A stretch of 64,000 bases of DNA, from NCBI GenBank assembly GCA_963728935.1, contig CAVSMC010000008.1:372001-436000 (forward strand). The letters run 5' to 3'. Under the pieces are notes generated by a model, which saw only the letters and a list, made by a program, of their open reading frames with translations, was not told the DNA's origin and searched no databases. Below, piece after piece: positions 7,812 through 18,433 of this stretch. This DNA comes from CAVSMC01 sp963728935 (GTDB lineage: Bacteria > Pseudomonadota > Gammaproteobacteria > Burkholderiales > Casimicrobiaceae). Made by a program: the position numbers and the translations under genes. How positions within the stretch are numbered: position 1 is the first letter of the stretch; every line of letters begins with the position of its first letter.

Positions 7812-8513
7812 ATGACCGTCGAGGCTGCCGGCGTCGCGCGCATGACGGCGCCGCCTTGCGTTGCCATATTCGCGCGCGCTCCGATAGCCGGCTACGCGAA
7901 GACGCGGCTGATTCCGCGGCTCGGCCGCGAGGGTGCTGCGAAGCTGCAGCGGTTGCTGATAGCCCGCACGATGCGCACCGCGCTCGCCGCCGAGCTCGGC
8001 CCGGTGGCGATCTGGTGCGCGCCGGACTGTTCGCATCCGCTGTTCGCCGCCATCGGCCGCGAGTCGAGTGTGAGCTTGCACGCGCAACGCGGTGCCGATC
8101 TCGGCGCGCGCATGGTCGGCGCATTCGACCTGCTGTGCGGAGCCGGTTCGGCGTTGCTGATCGGCACCGATTGCCCGGCGCTCACTGTCGCGATGCTGCG
8201 TGACGCGGCGCGTTGCTTGCGCGACGGCGACGACGCAGTGTTGATTCCAGCAGAGGACGGCGGCTACGTGCTCATCGGGCTTCGTCGCGCGGCGCCATCA
8301 CTGTTCGACGCGATCGCATGGGGCACCGATCGCGTGATGGCGCAAACGCGCGAACGCCTGCGCGAGAGCCGCCTGCGCTGGGCCGAGCTCGCGTCGTGCT
8401 GGGACGTGGACCGGCCGCAGGACGTCGATCGGTTACGCGCGACTGGAATGGTTCCACAGATCGAAGAGCTGATCGAACGCGCGCAACGTGCACGGAGCGT
8501 GCGAAAGTCGTGA
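7812..8513 (+). CDS. Arsenosugar-type glycosyltransferase (TIGR04282/DUF2064-like)
   Basis: After a short leader the protein has the nucleotidyl/glycosyltransferase signature CVAIFARAPIAGYAKTRL, then LLIGTDCPALT and a conserved IPAEDGGYVLIGL. This is the TIGR04282 (DUF2064) family, a compact GT-A-like enzyme regularly found with ArsS and the TIGR04283 transferase. Three in-frame ATGs exist: 7776 (overlapping the arsS stop), 7812 and 7842. Family alignments fit 7842 best; 7812 lies in a repeat-like sequence (GGGTAGTCCAATGACC) also found before sppA. I list 7812 as a compromise. Confidence 0.85.
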   Translation: MTVEAAGVARMTAPPCVAIFARAPIAGYAKTRLIPRLGREGAAKLQRLLIARTMRTALAAELGPVAIWCAPDCSHPLFAAIGRESSVSLHAQRGADLGARMVGAFDLLCGAGSALLIGTDCPALTVAMLRDAARCLRDGDDAVLIPAEDGGYVLIGLRRAAPSLFDAIAWGTDRVMAQTRERLRESRLRWAELASCWDVDRPQDVDRLRATGMVPQIEELIERAQRARSVRKS

Positions 8514-8627
8514 AGCGGGCATGCGAGCACATGTTCCGCGCGCGCCGCGGCATTGAGTGTCGCTCGTCCTGCGATTGGCGCGCTATCGGAGCTCAAACGA
8601 TTCGCGCATCGCCATAGCGTGAGCAAT

Positions 8628-8701
8628 TGGAGGCGGGGGTCGGAATCGAACCGGCGTCCACGGCTTTGCAGGCCGCTGCATAACCACTCTGCCACCCCGC
8701 C
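8628..8701 (-). tRNA. tRNA-Cys (anticodon GCA)
   Basis: Read on the minus strand, the 74 bases fold into a cloverleaf: acceptor GGCGGGG pairs with CCCCGCC, the anticodon loop is CTGCAAA, the T-loop region is GGTTCGATT, and the 3' TCCA is encoded. A partial copy lies at 1778-1807. Its 3' end faces the arsenosugar-type cluster. Confidence 0.95.
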
Positions 8702-8777
8702 GGGTGCGATTGCCGCATCGTTTCACGGCAACCGGTCAAACGAAAAGGGAGAGCCGCGTCGCTCTCCCTCGGGAATC

Positions 8778-8853
8778 TGGAGCGGGAAACGAGTCTCGAA
8801 CTCGCGACCTCAACCTTGGCAAGGTTGCGCTCTACCAACTGAGCTATTCCCGC
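8778..8853 (-). tRNA. tRNA-Gly (anticodon GCC)
   Basis: Minus-strand sequence begins GCGGGAATAGCTCAGTTGG, with the D-arm, an anticodon loop containing TTGCCAA and a T-arm GTTCGAGAC, and ends CCCGCTCCA with the CCA encoded. It stands 76 bp upstream of tRNA-Cys in the same direction, so the two are probably one transcript. Confidence 0.96.
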
Positions 8854-8952
8854 GTCGGGAACTGCAAATTATAGCCCGCTCGCGAACCGTCTGTAAATGA
8901 CCGCCGCCTCCGGACCACGTCCAAGCACCGGAGCGACAGCGCATCCGAACGC

Positions 8953-10173
8953 CTAGCCGCCGAGCATCGCGGCGATCGCCTCGGCGACGTAGTCGACGTT
9001 GCGCGAGTTGAGCGCGGCAACGCAGATGCGTCCGGTGTCGATCACGTACACCGAGAACTCGTCGCGAAGCCGCTGCACGTGCGCTTTGCTGAGCCCCGAG
9101 TACGAAAACATGCCGCGCTGATCGAGCACGAAATGGAAGTCACCGCCGGGGACCCGCTTGCCGAGCTCGAACACGATCGCCTTGCGCATCGTTTGAATGC
9201 GCTCGCGCATCTCGGCGAGCTCGCGCTCCCACAGCGAGCGCAGCTCGGCCGACTCCAGCACCGCCGCGACGATCTGTCCGCCGAACGATGGCGGGCTCGA
9301 GTAGTTCGCGCGCGCAATCCGTTTGACTTGCGATAGTGCACGAATCGCCTCGTCGCGGTCGGCAGCGACGATCGTGAGCGCACCGACGCGTTCGCCGTAG
9401 AGCGAGAACGACTTCGAGAACGAGCTCGACACGAACATCGGACCCGGTGTCGCGGCGAACTCGCGAATGATCGCGCCGTCCTCGGCGATCCCTTGGGCGA
9501 AGCCCTGATAGGCAATGTCGAGAAACGGGATGAGCCCTCGCGTGCGCACGATCGCGACGATGCGTTGCCACTGCTCGGGCGTCGGATCGACGCCCGTCGG
9601 ATTGTGGCAGCACGCGTGGAGAACGACGATGGCGCCCGGCGCAATGTTCTCGAGCGCAGCGCACATGCCGGCGAAATCGAGTCCGTGCGTGTCGGCGTCG
9701 TAATACGGATACGCATTGACGATGAAGCCCGCGCCCTCGAACAACGCGCGGTGGTTTTCCCAGCTCGGATCGCTGATCCACACGGACGCGCCCGGGGCGA
9801 AGCGGCGCAGGAAATCGGCGCCCACCTTGAGGCCGCCGGTGCCGCCGAGCGCTTGCACGGTGACGGCGCGACCTTCGCGCGTGACATCGCTATCGGCCCC
9901 GAGCACGAGCGATTGGACGGCGCGATCGTAAGCGGCGATGCCGTCAACCGGAAGGTACGGATGCGGCGCTGCGCGGGCGGTCAGTTGTTGTTCGGCGCGG
10001 CGCACGCAATCGAGTAAAGGTACCTTGCCTTCGTCGTTCACGTAGACGCCGACGCCGAGGTTCACCTTGCGCGGATTCGGATCGGCGACGAAGGCTTCGG
10101 TGACGCCGAGGATCGGATCGCGCGGCGCGAGCTCGACGGTGGCGAGCAACGACGGAGCGTGCGGAGCGTTCAT
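8953..10173 (-). CDS. Aspartate/aromatic amino acid aminotransferase
   Basis: The 406-residue class I PLP enzyme has VNLGVGVYVNDEGK near the N-terminus, HACCHNPTGVDPT, and the PLP lysine Lys254 in SSSFSKSFSLYGERVG. These are the signatures of the proteobacterial AspC/TyrB type, which exchanges amino groups between 2-oxoglutarate and aspartate or aromatic amino acids in the cytoplasm. The upstream open frame continues far, but the ATG at 10173 (MNAPHAPSLL) gives the family length. It is divergent from the ABC exporter gene. Whether it acts as AspC or TyrB cannot be read from the sequence. Confidence 0.92.
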   Translation of the reverse strand: MNAPHAPSLLATVELAPRDPILGVTEAFVADPNPRKVNLGVGVYVNDEGKVPLLDCVRRAEQQLTARAAPHPYLPVDGIAAYDRAVQSLVLGADSDVTREGRAVTVQALGGTGGLKVGADFLRRFAPGASVWISDPSWENHRALFEGAGFIVNAYPYYDADTHGLDFAGMCAALENIAPGAIVVLHACCHNPTGVDPTPEQWQRIVAIVRTRGLIPFLDIAYQGFAQGIAEDGAIIREFAATPGPMFVSSSFSKSFSLYGERVGALTIVAADRDEAIRALSQVKRIARANYSSPPSFGGQIVAAVLESAELRSLWERELAEMRERIQTMRKAIVFELGKRVPGGDFHFVLDQRGMFSYSGLSKAHVQRLRDEFSVYVIDTGRICVAALNSRNVDYVAEAIAAMLGG

Positions 10174-10296
10174 GTGTGCGGTCCGGCGGGCAAAGGTGCG
10201 CATTTTACCGTGTTTGCGCGGCCGCTCCGGCCGAGCGATCGGCGCCGCCGCTTGCGTTCGCGCGACACGCACCCCATTCTCCGTAGCTCGACCGCC

Positions 10297-12153
10297 ATGG
10301 CCCGCTACGAACCCTTGAGCTCCGACGCGCCGAAGCTGCCGCCGGCGACCGCGCTTCGTACGCTTGCCCGCGTCGGCGCGTTCCTGCGCCCGTATCGGCC
10401 GCAGGTTCTCTACGCGGCGATCGCGCTGGTCGTCGCAGCGGCAGCCGTGCTCGCCGTCGGACAAGGACTTCGAGGCGTCATCGATCGCGGACTGTCGGCC
10501 GGCGATCCGGCGCAACTCGACCGCACGCTTGCGCTGATGCTCGGCGTCGTTGCCGTCATGGCAGCGGCAACGTACACGCGGTTCTACTTCGTCTCGTGGC
10601 TCGGCGAGCGCGTCACCGCCGATTTGCGAGGCGCTGTGTTCGAGCACCTGCTGACGCTGCCGCCCGAATGGTTCGAGTCGACGCGCACCGGCGAAGTGAT
10701 CTCGCGGCTCACCAACGACACGACGATGCTCGAAACGGTGATCGGCTCGTCCGCGTCGATGGCCGCGCGCAACCTGCTGCTGCTCGCCGGCGGCGTGGTG
10801 ATGCTCGCGCTGACGAGCCCGAAGCTGACGCTGCTCGTCTTGGGCGGCGTTCCGATCGTCGTCGTGCCGATCATCCTGTTCGGTCGCCGCGTGCGCAAGC
10901 TCGCGCGCGCGTCGCAGGACCGTGTCGGCGACGTCGGCGCGTATCTCGACGAGTCGCTGCACGAGATCCGCACGGTGCAGGCGTACGGTCACGAGGCGGT
11001 CGATCGCAGGCGATTCGGCGAGCGCGTCGAAGCGGCGTTCGCGACGGCGCGACAGCGCGTTCGGCAGCGCGCGATGCTCGTCGCGACGGTGATCCTGCTC
11101 GTGTTCGGCGCGATTGGCGTGATCCTATGGATCGGCGGGCACGACGTCGTTGCCGGCCGCATCAGCCCGGGACAGCTTTCCGCGTTCGTCTTCTACGCGA
11201 TCATCGTCGCGAGCGCGGTCGGTACGCTTTCCGAAACGTTCGGCGATCTGCAGCGCGCAGCCGGCGCGACCGAGCGTCTGTTCGAGCTGCTTGCCGCCGA
11301 GTCGACGATCCGCGCGCCGCGCGATCCGGCGCCGCTGCCCAGTCCGGCGCGCGGCACGGTCACGCTCGACAATGTCACCTTTCGCTATCCATCGCGGCCC
11401 GACAACGCCGCGTTGGCGGGCCTTTCGCTCGACGTCGCCGCAGGCGAGAAGGTGGCGTTGGTCGGCCCCTCGGGTGCCGGCAAGACGACGGTGTTCCAGT
11501 TGTTGTTGCGCTTCTACGATCCGCAGGCGGGCGCCGTGCGCATCGACGGCGTCGACCTGAGACTTGCCGATCCGGCCGCCGTGCGCAATCGCATCGCGGT
11601 CGTGCCGCAGGACCCGGCGATCTTCGCGACGACCGTTGTCGAAAACGTCCGCTACGGTCGGCCGGATGCGTCCGAAGACGAAGTGCGCGCCGCATGCGAC
11701 GCGGCGTACGCGAGCGAATTCATTGCGCGCCTTCCCGATGGCTACGCGAGCTTCCTCGGCGAACGCGGCGTGCGGCTTTCCGGCGGTCAGCGGCAGCGAC
11801 TTGCGATTGCCCGTGCGATCCTCGCCGACCGCCCGATCCTGTTGCTCGACGAGGCGACTTCGGCACTCGACGCGGAAAGCGAGCGCGCGGTCCAGCAGGC
11901 GCTCGAGCGCCTGATGACCGGTCGAACCGTCCTCATCGTCGCGCATCGACTGGCAACGGTTCGCCACGTCGACCGTATCGCTGTCATCGACGCCGGCCGC
12001 ATAGTCGCGGCGGGAACCCACGAGACGTTGATCGCGACCAATCCGCTCTACGCACGACTCGCCGAGCTGCAGTTCGGTCGAAAAGTGGGGTCAGACTCGA
12101 CTTTCGACCCGCTGGTCGCTCGGGCGAAGCGCGTCGACGAAAGTCGAGTCTGA
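10297..12153 (+). CDS. MsbA-like ABC exporter (fused membrane and ATPase domains) with repeat-derived tail
   Basis: The 618-residue half-transporter has six predicted membrane segments in residues 35-315, then an ATPase domain with Walker A GPSGAGKTT (390-398), LSGGQ (494-498), Walker B ILLLDEA (514-520) and an H-loop AHR. It resembles the lipid or multidrug exporters of the ABCB group and would work as a homodimer in the inner membrane. The substrate is not determinable. The domain ends near residue 593; residues 594-618 are encoded by a GTCAGACTCGACTTTC palindromic repeat that begins at 12081. The ATG at 10297 is chosen over in-frame upstream starts because the earlier sequence is not protein-like. 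Confidence 0.9.
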   Translation: MARYEPLSSDAPKLPPATALRTLARVGAFLRPYRPQVLYAAIALVVAAAAVLAVGQGLRGVIDRGLSAGDPAQLDRTLALMLGVVAVMAAATYTRFYFVSWLGERVTADLRGAVFEHLLTLPPEWFESTRTGEVISRLTNDTTMLETVIGSSASMAARNLLLLAGGVVMLALTSPKLTLLVLGGVPIVVVPIILFGRRVRKLARASQDRVGDVGAYLDESLHEIRTVQAYGHEAVDRRRFGERVEAAFATARQRVRQRAMLVATVILLVFGAIGVILWIGGHDVVAGRISPGQLSAFVFYAIIVASAVGTLSETFGDLQRAAGATERLFELLAAESTIRAPRDPAPLPSPARGTVTLDNVTFRYPSRPDNAALAGLSLDVAAGEKVALVGPSGAGKTTVFQLLLRFYDPQAGAVRIDGVDLRLADPAAVRNRIAVVPQDPAIFATTVVENVRYGRPDASEDEVRAACDAAYASEFIARLPDGYASFLGERGVRLSGGQRQRLAIARAILADRPILLLDEATSALDAESERAVQQALERLMTGRTVLIVAHRLATVRHVDRIAVIDAGRIVAAGTHETLIATNPLYARLAELQFGRKVGSDSTFDPLVARAKRVDESRV

Positions 12154-12189
12154 CCCTACTTTTGAAAAAGTCGAGTCTGACCCTAATTT
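12081..12189. repeat. Cluster of three REP-like palindromic repeats
   Basis: One copy in forward orientation (AAAAGTGGGGTCAGACTC... at 12081-12106) and two inverted copies (12139-12163 and 12164-12189) share the core GTCAGACTCGACTTTC or its complement. The first and second copies can pair over about 25 bases into a long hairpin. The cluster overlaps the last 73 bases of the ABC exporter gene and ends just before the uvrB promoter. The same family occurs at 41361-41472. Confidence 0.9.
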
Positions 12190-12216
12190 CCATCGAACGA
12201 GCGTTCGACTTACAAT
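12188..12216 (+). promoter_or_regulatory. Candidate uvrB promoter with SOS-box-like palindrome
   Basis: A -10 element TACAAT lies at 12211-12216 and a weak -35 (TTCCAT) at 12188-12193, 17 bases apart. Between them sits the perfect palindrome TCGAACGAGCGTTCGA (12193-12208). It contains GAAC-N4-GTTC, the form of LexA site known from Gram-positive and some other bacteria, not the CTGT-N8-ACAG form usual in beta- and gammaproteobacteria. The position, overlapping the promoter spacer of an SOS-type gene, suits a repressor operator. Assignment to LexA is inference. Confidence 0.45.
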
Positions 12217-12243
12217 ACTCGATTGCCCGATTCCGGTAGCCGC

Positions 12244-14277
<2,034 letters not shown>

Positions 14278-14283
14278 TCGCAG

Positions 14284-16080
14284 CTACTTGCTCGCGACCG
14301 TCCTTTTCGCGTTGTCGATATCGAGATACTTCCACGAAAAACCGAACGGCGACTGGTAGAAGCCCTTCACCCACGGCTGCAGGACGAAGTTGCCGATCGG
14401 ATACACCTGATAGGCGAGCGGCGCGTAAGCCTGCACCAGGTCCGACATTCGCCGCACCATTGCATTGCGCTCCGCTCCCGGCGCCGTCCGCACGAACGCC
14501 TCGTACGCGCGATCGTAGTCGGCGAGCTTGAAGCGCGCGCGATTGGTGTCGGGCGGCGACTTGCCCCACAGCGTTTGCAGGATCTGATAGCCGGACGAGT
14601 CGAGCGAGCGGATGCCGAGGTTGAACATCTGAAGCTGGCCCGCGAGGCTCTGCTTCAGCAGATCGGCGAACGGCGCGGTGTTGATCTGCATCCGGATGCC
14701 GATCGACTGCATGCTCTTGATCCACAGCGTATCGGCTTCGCGCGACCACGAGTCGGGCATCGAGTTCTGCGTAAGCGCAAGCGGCTTGCCGTCGGGCGTC
14801 TCGCGAAAGCCGTCGCCGCCGCGGTCCTTGTATCCGAAGCGGTCGAGGAGCGCGCGCGCACCCGCCGGGTCGTACGACGATTTGCCGTCGAGCGCCGCGT
14901 CATGGCCCACGACGCCAGGCGGCAGCAGCTGGTTCGCCGGCATGCCTTGTCCCGCATAGAGCACGCGGATGAAGTCGGGCGTGTTGAAGCCCATGCCGAT
15001 CGCACGCCGCAGCGCGACGCGCTCGGCCGCGAAACCGCCGACGACCGGATCTTCCATATTGAAATACGTGTAGATCAGCGCTGGCACGACGTAGCGCATG
15101 TGCTGGATGCCGCGCGCAGCGTATTCGGGGCGCAGCTGGCCGTCGGTGAGCGCGCGTTCCACCGTCTGGCCGGCGAGGGCGATGTAGTCGAGATCGCCTC
15201 GATCGAATGCGAGCAGCTCGGGCAATTGCTCTTCGATGATGCTCACTTCGATGCGGCCGATGGCGGGCAGCTTCGTGCTTTTCATCGACTGCACGAGCGC
15301 GCGGTTGGAAGGATCCGCGCTGTCGGGAAACGTGATTGTGCGGTAATACGGGTTCGCCTCGAGCACGACGCGCGAGCCACGTTTCCATTCGCTCAACCGG
15401 TACGGCCCGGTGCCGACCGGGCGCGTCATCACGTCGGCGCCGGCTGCTTCGATCGCCTCACGTGCGACCGCGAACGAGGGCAGCGAGGCGAGCCGCTCGA
15501 GCAGTGTGTAGTCAGGCTGCGACAGCTTGAGCTGCAGCGTGCGGCGGTCCACCGCGCGCAGGCCCTCGATTCGGGCGTCGTAATCGAATTTGGCGCCGGG
15601 CTTGCGCGCGGCATCGACGACAGCGCGCGCGCCGACGAGCAGGTCGGTGAGCTGCGGATCGCCGCCGCCTTTCAGATTCGGATCGAGCCAGCGCTTGAGC
15701 GAATACGCGTAGTCGTCGGCGACGAGCTCGCGCGGCTTGCCGCGGAAGGATGCGTCGTCGGCGAAGCGAATGCCCTGTAGCAGGCGGATCGTCCATGTGC
15801 GTCCGTCGTCGCTGACCTCGGGCATCGCAGCGGCGGTGTTCGGGACGATCCTTGCGGGCGTCGACAGGTAGTCGTATTGATATAAGCCCTCGAAGATGTG
15901 GCTCGTGATCCGCGTCGAGTAGAGATCGGTGCCCTGCTGAGGGTCGAGGCTCGTGATGTCGGGCAGCGCGACACGCAGCACTTTCGACAAATCGGCGGCG
16001 TTCGCAAGCGGCGCTGGCGCCGCCGATACGAGCGCAATCAGGCCGATCGCGAGTGTTGTCATCGTGCGCGTGGCAATCAT
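14284..16080 (-). CDS. ABC transporter periplasmic peptide/nickel-type substrate-binding protein (SBP family 5)
   Basis: The 598-residue protein has a signal peptide (roughly residues 1-29, ending PLANAA) and then the family 5 start LRVALPDITSLDPQQGTD, with VGTGPYRLSEWKRGSRV in the middle and a large C-terminal lobe. This family delivers oligopeptides, and sometimes other solutes, to Opp/Dpp permeases. No permease or ATPase genes adjoin it, so it is an orphan binding protein here. The ATG at 16080 precedes the basic-hydrophobic signal; the frame runs further upstream but those residues look non-coding. Confidence 0.9.
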   Translation of the reverse strand: MIATRTMTTLAIGLIALVSAAPAPLANAADLSKVLRVALPDITSLDPQQGTDLYSTRITSHIFEGLYQYDYLSTPARIVPNTAAAMPEVSDDGRTWTIRLLQGIRFADDASFRGKPRELVADDYAYSLKRWLDPNLKGGGDPQLTDLLVGARAVVDAARKPGAKFDYDARIEGLRAVDRRTLQLKLSQPDYTLLERLASLPSFAVAREAIEAAGADVMTRPVGTGPYRLSEWKRGSRVVLEANPYYRTITFPDSADPSNRALVQSMKSTKLPAIGRIEVSIIEEQLPELLAFDRGDLDYIALAGQTVERALTDGQLRPEYAARGIQHMRYVVPALIYTYFNMEDPVVGGFAAERVALRRAIGMGFNTPDFIRVLYAGQGMPANQLLPPGVVGHDAALDGKSSYDPAGARALLDRFGYKDRGGDGFRETPDGKPLALTQNSMPDSWSREADTLWIKSMQSIGIRMQINTAPFADLLKQSLAGQLQMFNLGIRSLDSSGYQILQTLWGKSPPDTNRARFKLADYDRAYEAFVRTAPGAERNAMVRRMSDLVQAYAPLAYQVYPIGNFVLQPWVKGFYQSPFGFSWKYLDIDNAKRTVASK

Positions 16081-16110
16081 GGACGTCGGCAAGGAAGAGC
16101 GGATCTCGCG

Positions 16111-17529
16111 ATGAGCCACTGTATCATTGTCGGCGCCGATCGCGCCGCACGAACCGTCGCGCCACAGCCTGCAATGCCGCCCGCTCCGTCGCGCATTTCC
16201 GATCCCTATCCGCTCGAAGGCTTGTTCGGCCGGATGCTGAGCCCGCTCGAGCGCTTCATGCGCGGAACGATCGGCGCCGGCGTCGTCCTCATCGCGTCGA
16301 CGGCGCTCACGCTCGCTCTCGCCAATTCGCCGGCTGCCGACGCTTGGGCGCGGTTCTGGCAGCGTCCGCTCGCGATCGGAGCGCTCGAGCACACGCTTCG
16401 CGAGTGGGTCAACGACGCGCTGATGGCGCTCTTCTTCCTGCTCGTCGGCCTCGAGCTCAAGCGTGAAGTGCTGGTCGGCGAGCTCGCGTCGCTTCGCGAT
16501 GCTGCGTTGCCGATCATCGCAGCTGTCGGCGGCATGGTCGTGCCGGCGGCGCTATACCTCGCCTTCAATCCATCGGTGCCTGCCGCGCGCGGGTGGGGCG
16601 TTCCGATGGCGACCGACATTGCGTTCGCGATCGGCATCCTCGCGATGCTCGGCGATCGCGTACCCCGTGGGCTCGTCGTATTCTTGATGGCGCTCGCGAT
16701 CGCCGACGACCTCGGCGCCGTGCTCGCGATCGCAGTCGCCTACACGCACGACATCGACCTCGCGGCGCTTGGCGGCGCGGTCGTTGCCTTCGCGCTGCTC
16801 GCCATGCTCAATCGCGGCGGCGTGCGCCGTGCGTTGCCGTACATCGTCGTCGGCGCGCTGTTGTGGCATTTCATGCTGCGCTCGGGTGTGCACGCGACGA
16901 TCGCCGGCATCCTGCTCGCGCTCGCGGTCCCTGTACGCCCGGCATGCACGCCGCAGGCTTTCGATCGACGCGTACGAGAGTTGCTGAGCTCCTTTCGCGC
17001 GCACGCCGACGATCCGACGACGCCGAGCGATCCGCTCGCGAGCCGTGAAATGGCGACGATCGCCGCCACGCTCGAGCGCGACGCCAAGGCCGTGCAGAGT
17101 CCGCTGCAGCGCCTGGAGGGCGCGATTGCGCCTTGGGTCGCGTATGTGATCCTGCCTGTGTTCGCGCTTGCCAATGCCGCCGTGAATCTCGACGCGACGG
17201 ACCTTGCGACGAGCCTCGCGAGCCCCATCGCGCTCGGTATCGCGGTCGCGTTGCCGCTCGGCAAGTTCGCGGGCATTGCCGGCGCGACGTTCGTCGCTGT
17301 GCGGCTCGGATGGGGCCGACTGCCGACCGGCGTCGATTGGCGGCATGTGCTCGGCGCCGCGTGGCTCGGCGGCATTGGATTTACCATGTCGCTGTTCGTC
17401 AGCCAGCTCGCGTTCGATGCACGCCAAGGCGAGCTCGCCAAGCTCGGCATCCTGGTCGGATCGCTCGCGAGCGCGCTGATCGGCGTCGCGTGGCTCGCGT
17501 TCTCGACGCGCACGCACGCAGGACGTTAG
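16111..17529 (+). CDS. nhaA: Na+/H+ antiporter NhaA
   Basis: The 472-residue membrane protein has about twelve hydrophobic segments and the NhaA core: LKREVLVGEL, then PMATDIAFAIGILAMLGDR and, after it, LAIADDLGAVLAIA, whose paired Asp residues bind Na+ and protons. The late segment LGGIGFTMSLFVSQLAF is also typical. It exports Na+ in exchange for protons, giving salt and alkaline tolerance. The ATG at 16111 has AGGAAGAG upstream, though with long spacing; the in-frame ATG at 16174 is a credible alternative and would remove a 21-residue non-conserved leader. It is divergent from the binding-protein gene with 30 bp between starts. Confidence 0.93.
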   Translation: MSHCIIVGADRAARTVAPQPAMPPAPSRISDPYPLEGLFGRMLSPLERFMRGTIGAGVVLIASTALTLALANSPAADAWARFWQRPLAIGALEHTLREWVNDALMALFFLLVGLELKREVLVGELASLRDAALPIIAAVGGMVVPAALYLAFNPSVPAARGWGVPMATDIAFAIGILAMLGDRVPRGLVVFLMALAIADDLGAVLAIAVAYTHDIDLAALGGAVVAFALLAMLNRGGVRRALPYIVVGALLWHFMLRSGVHATIAGILLALAVPVRPACTPQAFDRRVRELLSSFRAHADDPTTPSDPLASREMATIAATLERDAKAVQSPLQRLEGAIAPWVAYVILPVFALANAAVNLDATDLATSLASPIALGIAVALPLGKFAGIAGATFVAVRLGWGRLPTGVDWRHVLGAAWLGGIGFTMSLFVSQLAFDARQGELAKLGILVGSLASALIGVAWLAFSTRTHAGR

Positions 17530-17901
17530 CGAATGCACCGCAACGCCCGGGTTTGTTCGTCTGCCAGATCCGGCGTGCCTATGAGCCGGTAGCACGACCA
17601 TCGCGCCTGCCGCGACGGCACCGTGGTCGGGTGACCGCGATTGCGTGGCTCGATGACTCGGGCGTTTTTTGGCCGCCAACGTAACTGCACGGCGTCGAGA
17701 TTCCTTGCACTCCGCGGCTAGGCGATGTGACCGGCCCGCTCCCCGACGGCAGCGCAGAAAAGCCAACCCTTTGAGAGGCAAGCAAAACCTCGAGCGAGCG
17801 ACTCGCTTGGCGCGGCATTTGCTTTCACTCTGGCCTTTTGCCCTGGAACTGTCGCCGGGTCATGTCCTCGCGGTAGCGCGTTACATCACGGAAACGATCC
17901 T
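17530..17901. other. Intergenic stretch without a recognisable gene
   Basis: These 372 bases contain no convincing reading frame, tRNA or terminator with a U-tract. Short weak inverted repeats are present, such as AGCGAG/CTCGCT near 17790, but nothing I can assign a function. Confidence 0.4.
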
Positions 17902-18174
17902 ATGACTGTCATCGCGGTAATCGGCGCGCTCGCCGCCGCTGTCGGCCTCGGCTGCACCATCGTGTACGGCATCGACCTGTACCGCGAATGGCTCAAGCGG
18001 GCGAGGGTGCTGGCATCCACCAGCGACTACAGCGCTTTTCGCGGCCCGTCAGATGGCCGTCGCGGACCGGATTCATCGAATGTAACGGCGAAGGACCCGC
18101 CTGCGGTCGCTGCGTGTGCGACGGCCCCCGCGGCTGCGCAGCCCGCGCTCGAGAGTGGGTCGATGCCGGCCTAG
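17902..18174 (+). CDS. Putative small membrane protein (90 aa)
   Basis: The N-terminus MTVIAVIGALAAAVGLGCTI is one clear hydrophobic segment, followed by YGIDLYREWLKRAR, a basic stretch typical of the cytoplasmic side, and a Pro/Ala-rich low-complexity tail. A weak GGAA lies 10 bases before the ATG. No family is recognised. The second half may be non-coding, so the gene call is tentative. Confidence 0.35.
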   Translation: MTVIAVIGALAAAVGLGCTIVYGIDLYREWLKRARVLASTSDYSAFRGPSDGRRGPDSSNVTAKDPPAVAACATAPAAAQPALESGSMPA

Positions 18175-18433
18175 GCGTTCTGATCGGGCCGACTCGGAGT
18201 AGCCGCAACTTCGCGGACCCGGAGCATCTGGGCATTCTGGAAGCGACGTCACGCCGGCCGTCTGCACCAAGCATCCCGGCTTTCATGCCGAAATCGAGTG
18301 GCGCATCGTCGCCTCGCCCGCGATGCAACGCTCGTCGCCGGCCACGGAGGCCACGGTCATTGCCCAAGCCAGGGAAAATGGCTTGCGCCATACTATTGCC
18401 GGAAGTTCGCATCCCAACAGATTACGTAAGCAA

